Origin: Flavobacterium rakeshii
GTDB lineage: Bacteria; Bacteroidota; Bacteroidia; Flavobacteriales; Flavobacteriaceae
Assembly: GCF_009741375.1 (NCBI RefSeq)
Contig: NZ_WOWP01000054.1
Span: forward strand, 120,945 to 184,944
Direction: 5' to 3'
Length of the DNA stretch: 64,000 nt
Shown here: piece after piece, positions 54,716 to 63,215 of the stretch
How positions within the stretch are numbered: position 1 is the stretch's first letter
How the letters are laid out: each line of letters starts with the position of its first letter
Position numbers and translations under genes: made by a program
The notes under the pieces: model-generated
What the model was told of the DNA's origin: nothing
The model's input: only the letters and a program-made list of their open reading frames with translations
The model's database searches: none

Positions 54716-56986
54716 TTACTGAACCACTATTCTTTTAACTTCTTTTCTGCTACCATCCTGAACGTTTACCAAGTAAACTCCTGATTGTACACCTTGCAGG
54801 TTAAGTTCTTTAGAGAACAAACCTGTATTAGTATAAGCGTTACCAAATATTTGTCTGCCTCTCATATCGTAAACAGCAATATTGATATCATTTGTAGAGT
54901 CTGAATTAAACTCTACCGTAAAGTTACCGTTATTAGGGTTTGGATAAATCGTAAATCCATTAAGGCCAAAATCTTCAACACCCGCAGTACCGCTAACAGT
55001 AAATTCATTTAAATTTACAGCATAAAATATATTTCCTACAGCCTCAACCAATACCCTACAATTAGTAGAAACAGGAGTATCAAGAGGTACAGTAAATGAT
55101 TCTGACCCATCATTTGGTGTGTTTTCAACAAGCATTTCAAATGTTTGACCTCCATCTGTAGACAACAAAATATTTACGTTAGATACATTTATAAGCGCAT
55201 CGGCAGTAATACTTACATCCCAGGTAACAGTTTGCGTTGAACCTGTTCCCCATGTAGTACCAAATAAATTTTGAGACGTCACCTTAAAAGGATCACCAGT
55301 CAGAACAGAAACCTGAAGATCTCGTCTGTCAGTTTGACCTCCGTTTGGAACCGCATTATCTCTTACAGTAAGCGCAAAACTCAGTGATCTTGAAAACACA
55401 GGCGTAACTTCCCAAGTAGAATTAAAGTTATTTGCTAATACATCACTAAATTTAGGCATATATCTATCAGAAGATTCTGTAGGACTTAAAGATCTATATG
55501 ATGGCCCTGTAGTCGAAATAGCAGTTGGCGGTCCGGTAGTGGCCGATCCATTATTATCAACCTGCTCCCAACAGTAAGTAAGAGCGTCGCCATCTGCATC
55601 TGTAGCACTACCTCTTAAAACATATGCTGTACTGGCCGGAATATAATATAACTCTGAATCAAAATCATCAATAACAGGAGGAGTATTATTATTTAGTGTT
55701 TCTACAGCACAAGTAGCAGAGTTATCTATAAAATTAAAAATCTGTGCCAAACTTGCTGCGTGGAAATAATCATCAGAGTGTTGTTGCACATCTGCATTTG
55801 CACATATACCGGCATAACCCATAATAGTGGTACCACTGCCTGGCTCAACAGCCGTAGACTGACTTCTGTTACCATTACAGCTTCCTGTACCATTACCACT
55901 GGCATTAAATGTATGTGTAGCGTTAAACTGATGTCCCATTTCGTGTGAAACATAATCAACATCATAAGAATCTCCTACCGGCGCAGGACTACCTGTTACA
56001 CCACGTCCCTTACTTGAAGTACAAACACAACCCAGCTGGGCAATACCACCCCCACCGGTACTTACAACGTGACCTATATCGTAGTTTGAAAAACCAACTC
56101 CGTCATCAATCACATCCTGAACTTCACTTAAAAGAACTCCACCACTTTCGCTTGAAAACGGATCGCTTCCATTAGTAACAAAAATTATATCATCATTACC
56201 ATCTATAATCTCCATAGTAACAGCTGCATCTCTTTCATATATACCATTTACTCTGGTCATTGTTACATTCATAGCAGCAAGAACAGCCTCTTTCTTTTGT
56301 AAAGTTGTGCCGTTTGTAACTCCTGCAGCCTGCATATGAAATAATGCGTAAGAGTAAGTACAGGTCATAGCCAGCCTGTAAGTTCTTAAAACACCATCAT
56401 CTGCCAATACATTTTTTGGTGTAAACTTAGCACCAAACTCGGCAGGCACATCTGCTCCTGCAGTTTCACAGCTAAAAGCTCTGCTTCCAACAGGAAGACT
56501 GGTTTTATTATACACAATATAATTTTGAAGATCTTTTGTATAAGTATCTATATAATATGTACCGCTTGTAGTGAAAGCCATTGAGTGTAACCCGAAAAGT
56601 GTAGTACTAAAACGAATCATAGTAGACGGACTGTCTATCCCTTTACCAATATATGACTTTATACCCGGGTATTTTGCCGCAAGACCCGGTTGTAACACAG
56701 ATGCTTCATAAATAACAAACTTTTCCATTTGCCCTTCTGGCGTAGGAAAATAAACAACAACATTTGATGCTGTTAAATCTTTTCTTGATGGGGCTGTTTC
56801 AAGAACATTTTTCATTGCTTCGAAGTTAAGACGATACAGTACGTACTCTGCAGGCATATTCGTACGATCTGATTTTTCTAAAGGAGCCACACGCTCTTCA
56901 GATACTTTACTCCAAAAATTTGATTGTGAATAGCCACAAAGCGATTGCAGTATGACTACCAGGGGAATTAATAGTTTTTTTGTCAT
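54716..56986 (-). CDS. secreted T9SS zinc metalloprotease (reprolysin-like)
   Basis: The 756-residue protein has a signal peptide (cleavage near GYSQ, about residue 20). A propeptide of about 180 residues follows, then a catalytic domain with the zinc site HEMGHQFNATH near residue 350 (HExxHxxGxxH-like; here the spacing residues are QFNAT). A Met-turn candidate is IMGYAGIC further on. Beta-sandwich domains follow (about 440-670), with PPVIDDFDSELYYIPASTAY. The tail from FTIYPNPNNGNFTVEF to KRIVVQ is a T9SS type A sorting domain. It is exported across the outer membrane and probably digests extracellular protein. Confidence 0.92.
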   Translation of the reverse strand: MTKKLLIPLVVILQSLCGYSQSNFWSKVSEERVAPLEKSDRTNMPAEYVLYRLNFEAMKNVLETAPSRKDLTASNVVVYFPTPEGQMEKFVIYEASVLQPGLAAKYPGIKSYIGKGIDSPSTMIRFSTTLFGLHSMAFTTSGTYYIDTYTKDLQNYIVYNKTSLPVGSRAFSCETAGADVPAEFGAKFTPKNVLADDGVLRTYRLAMTCTYSYALFHMQAAGVTNGTTLQKKEAVLAAMNVTMTRVNGIYERDAAVTMEIIDGNDDIIFVTNGSDPFSSESGGVLLSEVQDVIDDGVGFSNYDIGHVVSTGGGGIAQLGCVCTSSKGRGVTGSPAPVGDSYDVDYVSHEMGHQFNATHTFNASGNGTGSCNGNRSQSTAVEPGSGTTIMGYAGICANADVQQHSDDYFHAASLAQIFNFIDNSATCAVETLNNNTPPVIDDFDSELYYIPASTAYVLRGSATDADGDALTYCWEQVDNNGSATTGPPTAISTTGPSYRSLSPTESSDRYMPKFSDVLANNFNSTWEVTPVFSRSLSFALTVRDNAVPNGGQTDRRDLQVSVLTGDPFKVTSQNLFGTTWGTGSTQTVTWDVSITADALINVSNVNILLSTDGGQTFEMLVENTPNDGSESFTVPLDTPVSTNCRVLVEAVGNIFYAVNLNEFTVSGTAGVEDFGLNGFTIYPNPNNGNFTVEFNSDSTNDINIAVYDMRGRQIFGNAYTNTGLFSKELNLQGVQSGVYLVNVQDGSRKEVKRIVVQ

Positions 56987-57148
56987 TGTAGTAGTAGTAT
57001 TTTTATAATAGCCGACAAATATAGCGATTAATACACCTAAAAATTAGCGTTTTAGCAGTGAAAAAATGTTAATTTTGAATTTTCACCTACAAAAACCACT
57101 TATTTTAAATAAATTCAAATCAATAATTCATAATTAAGTCATCTTAAT

Positions 57149-57156
57149 TAAATTTG
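57149..57156 (+). promoter_or_regulatory. -7 promoter element of ribF
   Basis: TAAATTTG matches TAnnTTTG, 20 bases before the ribF start. Confidence 0.5.
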
Positions 57157-57176
57157 CTAATTATAACTATTAGCCA

Positions 57177-58112
57177 TTGAAAATATTCAACTCAATACAG
57201 GAATTCACCACTAACGCACCAACTATTGTAACCCTTGGTACTTTTGACGGAGTGCATAAAGGACACAAGAGTATACTTGAAAAAATAACTTCAAGTAGTA
57301 AAAATACAGGTTGCGAAAGTGTACTGCTAACTTTTTTTCCGCATCCGCGGATGGTTTTGCAGCAAAATACAGATATAAAGCTACTCAATACTATTAAAGA
57401 AAAAGCCATGTTGCTAGAGGAGCATGGTATAAATAACCTTATTATACATCCTTTTGACCATGCCTTTTCCAGACTCACTGCCGAAGAGTTTGTAAAAAAC
57501 ATACTGGTAGATAAGTTTATGGTAAGGAAAATTATAATAGGATATGACCACCGCTTTGGAAGAAACAGAACAGCCGATATTAACGACCTTATACAATATG
57601 GTGAGGAGTATAATTTTGAGGTAGAACAAATTTCGGCACTAGAGATAAATGAAGTATCGGTCAGCTCTACAAAAATACGCAATGCCTTAAATGCCGGTTA
57701 TCTTGAAACCGCAAACAGATACCTTGGCTACCCCTATTTCCTTACCGGAAATGTTGTTAAAGGAAAACAGCTAGGTCGAACCATAGGCTTCCCTACTGCT
57801 AACATCAATATTACCGAGAGCTACAAACTAATACCGGATAAGGGCGTATATGTAGTATCATCTGAAATTGCAGGGAAAACAATATACGGAATGATGAATA
57901 TAGGCAACAACCCTACTGTAGGAGGAGTAGCCGAATCTATAGAAGTACATTTCTTTGACTTTAACAGCGATTTGTACAATAAGGAAATAAGGGTAAATAT
58001 TCATTACAAAATACGCAATGAAATTAAGTTCCCTAGCGTTAACCACCTAAAAGAACAACTTAAGGAAGACCAAAAAACGTCTTTAGAATACATCGCCACA
58101 AAACTGTCATGA
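57177..58112 (+). CDS. ribF: bifunctional riboflavin kinase / FAD synthetase
   Basis: The 311-residue enzyme converts riboflavin to FMN and then FAD. The N-terminal adenylyltransferase domain shows TLGTFDGVHKGHKSIL (nucleotide-binding HxGH-type loop) and GYDHRFGRNRTADI. The C-terminal flavokinase domain has GNVVKGKQLGRTIGFPTANI. The start is TTG: an in-frame TAG at 57171-57173 rules out any earlier start, and the reading KIFNSIQEF is the expected N-terminus. Its last four bases overlap the ATG of the next gene. Confidence 0.95.
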   Translation: MKIFNSIQEFTTNAPTIVTLGTFDGVHKGHKSILEKITSSSKNTGCESVLLTFFPHPRMVLQQNTDIKLLNTIKEKAMLLEEHGINNLIIHPFDHAFSRLTAEEFVKNILVDKFMVRKIIIGYDHRFGRNRTADINDLIQYGEEYNFEVEQISALEINEVSVSSTKIRNALNAGYLETANRYLGYPYFLTGNVVKGKQLGRTIGFPTANINITESYKLIPDKGVYVVSSEIAGKTIYGMMNIGNNPTVGGVAESIEVHFFDFNSDLYNKEIRVNIHYKIRNEIKFPSVNHLKEQLKEDQKTSLEYIATKLS

Positions 58113-59425
58113 AACCACACCTTTTCCAGCAAATAGACAATAGCCCACTTATTATCTTCAGAATTTTTTTTGGCTTTCTGCTTGCCTGCGAAACTATTGG
58201 CGCCATCCTTACCGGATGGGTAAAAGAAAATTTCATCGACGTACAGTTTACTTTTAACCACATAGGCATGGACTGGCTCCAACCCCTACCCGGCTACGGC
58301 ATGTACTTCTACTTCATCGCTATGGGAATACTGGGTCTGCTTGTAATGCTGGGCTATAAATATAGATGGACGCTTGGCGCATTTACCATAATGTGGGCAG
58401 GAGTTTACTTTATGCAAAAAACCTCATACAACAATCATTATTATCTATTAGTACTGGTTTGTATAATAATGTGGTTTTTACCTGCAAACACTTACGCCTC
58501 TCTAGATGCTAAACAAAACCCCAATATAAAAAGCCTAACTATGCCTGCATGGTGCTCATGGGTAATGATAGCACAGGTAGCCATAGTATATTTTTTTGCT
58601 ACAATTGCTAAGTTTTATCCTGATTGGCTGGACGGCACCTTTACTAAAAACCTGTTGGACAGATCGGTCAAAAACGAAACTTTACACGACTTTTTTACTC
58701 AAAAATGGTTCTATCTGTTTATTGCCTACGCAGGTATAGCGTTCGATTTACTAATTGTCCCTTTACTGCTTTTCAAAAAAACCAGAACATGGGCTTTTAT
58801 CGCTTCATTAATATTCCACATCTTTAATTCCATCACATTACAAATAGGCATATTCCCTTACTTTGCGTTGAGCTTTGCTGTTTTCTTTTATCCGCCCGAA
58901 AAAATGCGTTCAATCTTCTTTAAAAATAAACCGCAAGTCACTACTATCCGGGAAACAGGAAAGGACTACAAAAGCACACTGTATTACTTTTTTATACCTT
59001 ATTTAATTGTACAGCTACTACTCCCTGTAAGACATCATTTTATTAAGGGAGATGTTTTTTGGACCGAAGAAGGCCATCGCCTAAGCTGGAGAATGATGCT
59101 ACGTACCCGAAACGGATTTACACGCTATAAAGTAGTAGACAAAAAAACCAACGAAATTATTGTATACAACATAAACAAAAAACTCACCCATAAGCAGTTT
59201 AATAGCATGTGCACTAAGCCCGATATGATTTGGCAGTTTGCCCAGCGCATTAAAAAGGAGTTTAAAGAAGTAGGAAGAGATGTTGCTGTTTATGCCAATA
59301 CTTCTGCCGGAGTAAATGGTGCTCCAATGAAAAAACTTATTGACCCCGATGTCGATTTAGGAGAAGCCAAATGGAATTATTTCTTCCATAACGACTGGAT
59401 ACTACTTCACGAAGATGAGCAATAA
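58109..59425 (+). CDS. vitamin K-dependent gamma-carboxylase homologue (HTTM domain)
   Basis: The 438-residue polytopic membrane protein has clear similarity to vitamin K-dependent gamma-glutamyl carboxylase. YNNHYYL (His110) matches the human WNNHSYL segment. YFFATIAKFYPDWLDG has Lys168 where human carboxylase has the catalytic-base Lys218, and FHIFNSITLQIGIFPY matches the conserved FH-x2-NS block. An HTTM core spans about residues 10-270, with a soluble C-terminal part of about 150 residues. If active it would carboxylate Glu using a reduced quinone. The substrate is unknown. It overlaps ribF by four bases and is co-translated with it. Confidence 0.88.
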   Translation: MKPHLFQQIDNSPLIIFRIFFGFLLACETIGAILTGWVKENFIDVQFTFNHIGMDWLQPLPGYGMYFYFIAMGILGLLVMLGYKYRWTLGAFTIMWAGVYFMQKTSYNNHYYLLVLVCIIMWFLPANTYASLDAKQNPNIKSLTMPAWCSWVMIAQVAIVYFFATIAKFYPDWLDGTFTKNLLDRSVKNETLHDFFTQKWFYLFIAYAGIAFDLLIVPLLLFKKTRTWAFIASLIFHIFNSITLQIGIFPYFALSFAVFFYPPEKMRSIFFKNKPQVTTIRETGKDYKSTLYYFFIPYLIVQLLLPVRHHFIKGDVFWTEEGHRLSWRMMLRTRNGFTRYKVVDKKTNEIIVYNINKKLTHKQFNSMCTKPDMIWQFAQRIKKEFKEVGRDVAVYANTSAGVNGAPMKKLIDPDVDLGEAKWNYFFHNDWILLHEDEQ

Positions 59426-59633
59426 ACTGTATTCTCACTGGTTTTAGCCAAATTTTAAAACAGTCATATTTATTGTATTAAAATTTTATTAATTCTTTTA
59501 TTTTTTCATGTTTTAATTAGTAAATTCGATAAGAGATTGAGTTAATCCCTGTCTTACAAACTTTTGAAAGAAAATACACTTTAAAAAGTCACAAGACTGT
59601 AAAACAATTAATTAACGAATAAAACACAAGGCT

Positions 59634-60098
59634 ATGAAAGTTTCAAGAATAATAATCAATGGTATCATTATTTTTATAGGTATTGGACTATTTTTCCTTT
59701 TAATGGAAAAACTGGGGCTGGGAGATAAAATTTACCTAAGGCTGGTAAACTTCATTTTTGTGATATATGGTGTAAACAGAACTATTAAACAGGATTATGA
59801 AGAACATATAGACGGTTACTTCACTAATCTGAGTTCGGCATTCTTTACAGCATTTACCAGTTTAATACTAACCATATTTGCATTTATTGCCTATGCCAAT
59901 GCACGAGGAGGGGAAGAATACATCCATACATTTGTAAACCACTACATTTTTGGAGGCACTCCGTCACTGTACCAATTCTGTATCGGACTGTTTATTGAAG
60001 GGCTTGCAGCCAGTGCCATAGTATCGTTTACACTAATGCAGTTTTGGAAAGATAAAGTGGAAAAAATCAACAAGGTAGACGACCTGAATCATAACTAA
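59634..60098 (+). CDS. small membrane protein of unknown function
   Basis: The 154-residue protein has about four hydrophobic helices (residues ~7-25, 36-50, 72-90, 115-135). Helix 1 is followed by an acidic loop, and QDYEEHIDGYFTN lies between helices 2 and 3. It has no recognised family motif. The 208 bases upstream are AT-rich and hold a possible -7 element (TAAATTCG at 59520-59527). The gene stands alone before bioB. Confidence 0.7.
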   Translation: MKVSRIIINGIIIFIGIGLFFLLMEKLGLGDKIYLRLVNFIFVIYGVNRTIKQDYEEHIDGYFTNLSSAFFTAFTSLILTIFAFIAYANARGGEEYIHTFVNHYIFGGTPSLYQFCIGLFIEGLAASAIVSFTLMQFWKDKVEKINKVDDLNHN

Positions 60099-60129
60099 GT
60101 AAAGTTTAAAGTGTTTTTTCGGTTGTTAT

Positions 60130-60170
60130 AACGGAATTTGCTACTTTTGAACCAACTTTAAAATTCCGTT
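60130..60170 (+). promoter_or_regulatory. bioB promoter with perfect inverted repeat
   Basis: AACGGAATTT (60130-60139) and AAATTCCGTT (60161-60170) are perfect 10-bp complements. The -7 box TACTTTTG (60142-60149) lies between them, and the bioB ATG begins immediately after the right arm. This geometry suggests a repressor operator controlling bioB. Confidence 0.7.
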
Positions 60171-61253
60171 ATGAATACAATTAGACACGACTGGACGAAG
60201 GAAGAAATCATTGCCCTATATAACAAACCATTAATGGATCTGCTGTATGAAGCAGCAACGGCTCACAGACAATTTCATGACCCTAATGTAGTACAGGTAT
60301 CTACCCTGCTATCAATTAAAACAGGCGGATGCCCTGAAGATTGTGGCTACTGCCCGCAGGCTGCACGTTATCATACTGATATTGAAGGAAACGACCTTAT
60401 GACCGTTTCTCAGGTAAAAGCTCAGGCATTACGTGCCAAATCGAGCGGATCATCAAGAGTATGTATGGGTGCTGCATGGCGTAATGTAAAGGACGGACCT
60501 GAATTTGACCAGGTACTTGAAATGGTTAGAACCATCAACAAACTGGACATGGAAGTTTGCTGTACACTGGGTATGATTACCGAAAATCAGGCACAGCGTC
60601 TTGCAGAAGCAGGTTTATATGCATACAATCACAACCTTGATACTTCTGAAGAATACTATAAAGAAGTAATCTCTACAAGAGGATATGAAGACAGACTAAA
60701 AACTATTGATAACGTAAGAAAAACAAACGTTACCGTATGTAGCGGTGGTATTATTGGTATGGGAGAAAGCGTTGAAGACAGAGCCGGAATGCTTGTTGCT
60801 CTTGCTTCATTAAGCCCACAACCGGAATCAGTACCTATTAATGCCCTTGTAGCGGTAGACGGTACTCCGCTTGAAGACGAAAAACCGGTTGAGATTTGGG
60901 ATATGATTAGAATGGTAGCTACTACCCGTATCGTTATGCCTTTAACTCAGGTTAGACTTTCTGCCGGAAGAACTCAAATGTCAAGAGAAGGACAGGCAAT
61001 GTGTTTCTTTGCAGGTGCTAACTCTATTTTTGCAGGAGACAAGCTACTTACTACCCCTAACCCGGATGTAAACGAAGACATGAAAATGTTTGAAATGCTT
61101 GGTCTTATCCCTCAAAAACCATTCGCTAAAAAATCTCAGCCAAAAACGGTTGAAGCAGAAGAGTCTGAATTTGAAGCAATGGGAGAAAAACCAAAATGGA
61201 CACGCCCTGGTCATTCAATTGAGCGTAACCTGAAAGCATCAGGTAAAATCTAA
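60171..61253 (+). CDS. bioB: biotin synthase
   Basis: The 360-residue radical-SAM enzyme inserts sulfur into dethiobiotin. The radical cluster ligands are Cys54, Cys58 and Cys61 in GGCPEDCGYCPQ. VCMGAAWRNV, VCCTLGMIT, YNHNLDTSEEYY and NALVAVDGTPL are BioB signatures, and RLSAGRTQMS carries the conserved Arg of the [2Fe-2S] site. The C-terminus has an acidic extension of about 25 residues. Other biotin genes are not in the window. A promoter-spanning inverted repeat suggests regulation. Confidence 0.97.
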   Translation: MNTIRHDWTKEEIIALYNKPLMDLLYEAATAHRQFHDPNVVQVSTLLSIKTGGCPEDCGYCPQAARYHTDIEGNDLMTVSQVKAQALRAKSSGSSRVCMGAAWRNVKDGPEFDQVLEMVRTINKLDMEVCCTLGMITENQAQRLAEAGLYAYNHNLDTSEEYYKEVISTRGYEDRLKTIDNVRKTNVTVCSGGIIGMGESVEDRAGMLVALASLSPQPESVPINALVAVDGTPLEDEKPVEIWDMIRMVATTRIVMPLTQVRLSAGRTQMSREGQAMCFFAGANSIFAGDKLLTTPNPDVNEDMKMFEMLGLIPQKPFAKKSQPKTVEAEESEFEAMGEKPKWTRPGHSIERNLKASGKI

Positions 61254-61279
61254 ACATTTATTTATCACGATATACGTTA

Positions 61280-61312
61280 AAGCTTCTCCTTTTAAGGAGG
61301 AGCTTTTTTATT
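61280..61312 (+). terminator. Rho-independent terminator of bioB
   Basis: The stem AAGCTTCTCC / GGAGGAGCTT (one G-U pair) is followed by TTTTTTATTT. Confidence 0.88.
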
Positions 61313-61368
61313 TGCATTAATTATATATTTATATTTGAATAAATTACCCACATTACCATTGCTCGCTA

Positions 61369-63024
61369 ATGCTTAAAAAGAAATTCCATATCAGCCTTTA
61401 CCTGTTATTTATGCTACTGTTTGCTATAAACCTTTCGGCAAACACTATACAGCATTGTGACTCGCTTATCAAAAAAGGGGTTGATGCCATGTGGAAAAAG
61501 GAGCATGTAAAGTCGCTAGAACTGCTAACCGAAGCCCGTAATCTTGCCGAGAAAAACCACTGGTACGAACAGGTTTTTCTGGCCACAAATAACATAGGTG
61601 CTAATTATTTCACTATGCTTGATTATGGTGAAGCCCTTAACTACTACCTGGAGAGCTACACCATAGCAGTTAAGGAGCTGGATCCGCAACACGAAATGGT
61701 GGTACTTAACAACATTGCCATTATTTACACTAAAGAGAGGAATTTTGATAAAGCCGAAGAGTACTTTCAAAAAGCCTACAAGATAGCTAAAGAAAAAAAC
61801 GACTCTCTAAAAATAGGGCTTTATGCCATGAACCTTGGCGGAGTAGCTAATGAAACTAACAGGCTGGAAGAAGCCAAAAAGTACATAATGGAATCAATTC
61901 CGTTATTAAAACAGGAACCACATTTATTGGTTTTAGCCGAAATATGCTTAGCCGAAAACGAACTGCTTAAAGGTAATACTACCCTGGCTCGCGAAAAAGC
62001 ACAGGAATTATACACCTCTACTGATAATCTGGACTATAATGATACGGGAATCTCCCTTATGCTCATTATTATAAAAAGCTATTTAAAGGAAGAAAAATAT
62101 ACTCAGGCTATAACTGCCGCCAATAAAATACTTACCGGAAACCCTAATTTAGAGAACAAAAAAACAGTATATACATTACTGGCAGACATTTATTTTAAAG
62201 ACAAAGTATACGATAAGGCACTACAATATAAAGACTCTGTTTTATGGGCCGAAGTACAGCTTAACGATATAAAAAACGGAAAACTACTTGAAACCAGCAA
62301 AGTGAAGTTTGAAATACAGGACTATAAAAACCAGATAGCCCTGAATGAGGAGAAACTAAACACCGAAAGAAAAACATTTTACAGTATTATCGCAGCTATT
62401 GTCGCTCTTGTAATAATACTTGTACTTATACTCCGTAACAGATCGGTTAAGTTAATGCAGAAGAAACTGGTAGCCGAAAGAAACGAAAAAGCAATAGCAC
62501 TGGAACTGGCACAGGAAAAAAATGAGAACCTACTACTGGAGAAACAAATTCAGGATAAGGAAAACAAAGCCAAACTGGAACAGGAACGACTTAAAAACGA
62601 GATAGAATCACGTAACAGAGAACTATCGGCAAAGGCATTATACCTATCTCAACGCAACACTATACTTGAAGATATACTTACCTCATTAGGAAAAGTACCC
62701 GAGCTTTCTAAAAACGAATCACTGTCAGGACATATCAAAACCCTTAAAAGCCACCTTAAGAACGAAAACGAATGGGAAAACTTCCTTACCCATTTTGAAG
62801 AAGTTAACCAAGGGTATATAACAAGGCTAAAAACACTCCACCCTTCCCTAAACGCTAACGATGTAAGGTTTATATGCTATGTATACATGAACCTTAGTAC
62901 TAAGGAAATAGCCTCAATGCTTAACATTACTGTAGAAGCATGCCGAAAACGTAAGGAACGTATCGCTGCAAAATTAGAACTACCCGATAGTTCTCACCTA
63001 TACAGTTACCTCTATACTGTTTAG
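61369..63024 (+). CDS. TPR membrane regulator with C-terminal HTH
   Basis: The 551-residue protein has a signal-like N-terminus, then TPR-type helical repeats (about residues 30-310: YEQVFLATNNIGANYFTMLDYGEALNYYLES, DKAEEYFQKAYKIAKEKN). One membrane helix lies at about 335-355 (IIAAIVALVIILVLIL), a coiled coil at 370-425, and the C-terminal helix-turn-helix VRFICYVYMNLSTKEIASMLNITVEACRKRKERIAAKL at about 500-540. The periplasmic TPR sensor and cytoplasmic LuxR-like DNA-binding domain form a one-component membrane regulator common in Flavobacteriaceae. It precedes a PorP/SprF gene; control of that gene is possible but not shown. Confidence 0.88.
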   Translation: MLKKKFHISLYLLFMLLFAINLSANTIQHCDSLIKKGVDAMWKKEHVKSLELLTEARNLAEKNHWYEQVFLATNNIGANYFTMLDYGEALNYYLESYTIAVKELDPQHEMVVLNNIAIIYTKERNFDKAEEYFQKAYKIAKEKNDSLKIGLYAMNLGGVANETNRLEEAKKYIMESIPLLKQEPHLLVLAEICLAENELLKGNTTLAREKAQELYTSTDNLDYNDTGISLMLIIIKSYLKEEKYTQAITAANKILTGNPNLENKKTVYTLLADIYFKDKVYDKALQYKDSVLWAEVQLNDIKNGKLLETSKVKFEIQDYKNQIALNEEKLNTERKTFYSIIAAIVALVIILVLILRNRSVKLMQKKLVAERNEKAIALELAQEKNENLLLEKQIQDKENKAKLEQERLKNEIESRNRELSAKALYLSQRNTILEDILTSLGKVPELSKNESLSGHIKTLKSHLKNENEWENFLTHFEEVNQGYITRLKTLHPSLNANDVRFICYVYMNLSTKEIASMLNITVEACRKRKERIAAKLELPDSSHLYSYLYTV

Positions 63025-63215
63025 CTGCAACACTTTAGTAAATGCTAAATATTATATTACAAAAAATGATATTTTTAACTCAACTTATAAAAATATCACA
63101 AAAATTTTTATCTTTAACCAGCATGAACAAAGCGCTCGCTTAAAAAAGGCGTTTTGCTCACCCCAACATTAACTATACTGAATAACTATACAAACACTAC
63201 TAAAAATTACTTTTT
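63025..63215 (+). other. intergenic region before the PorP/SprF gene
   Basis: The region is AT-rich with no ORF. It contains no strong hairpin; a GC-richer stretch at 63125-63160 forms no convincing stem. Promoter elements are not clear. Confidence 0.4.

Noticed and set aside
63125..63160. GC-richer patch that could be a hairpin before the PorP/SprF gene
   Set aside because: The possible arms do not pair beyond a few bases.
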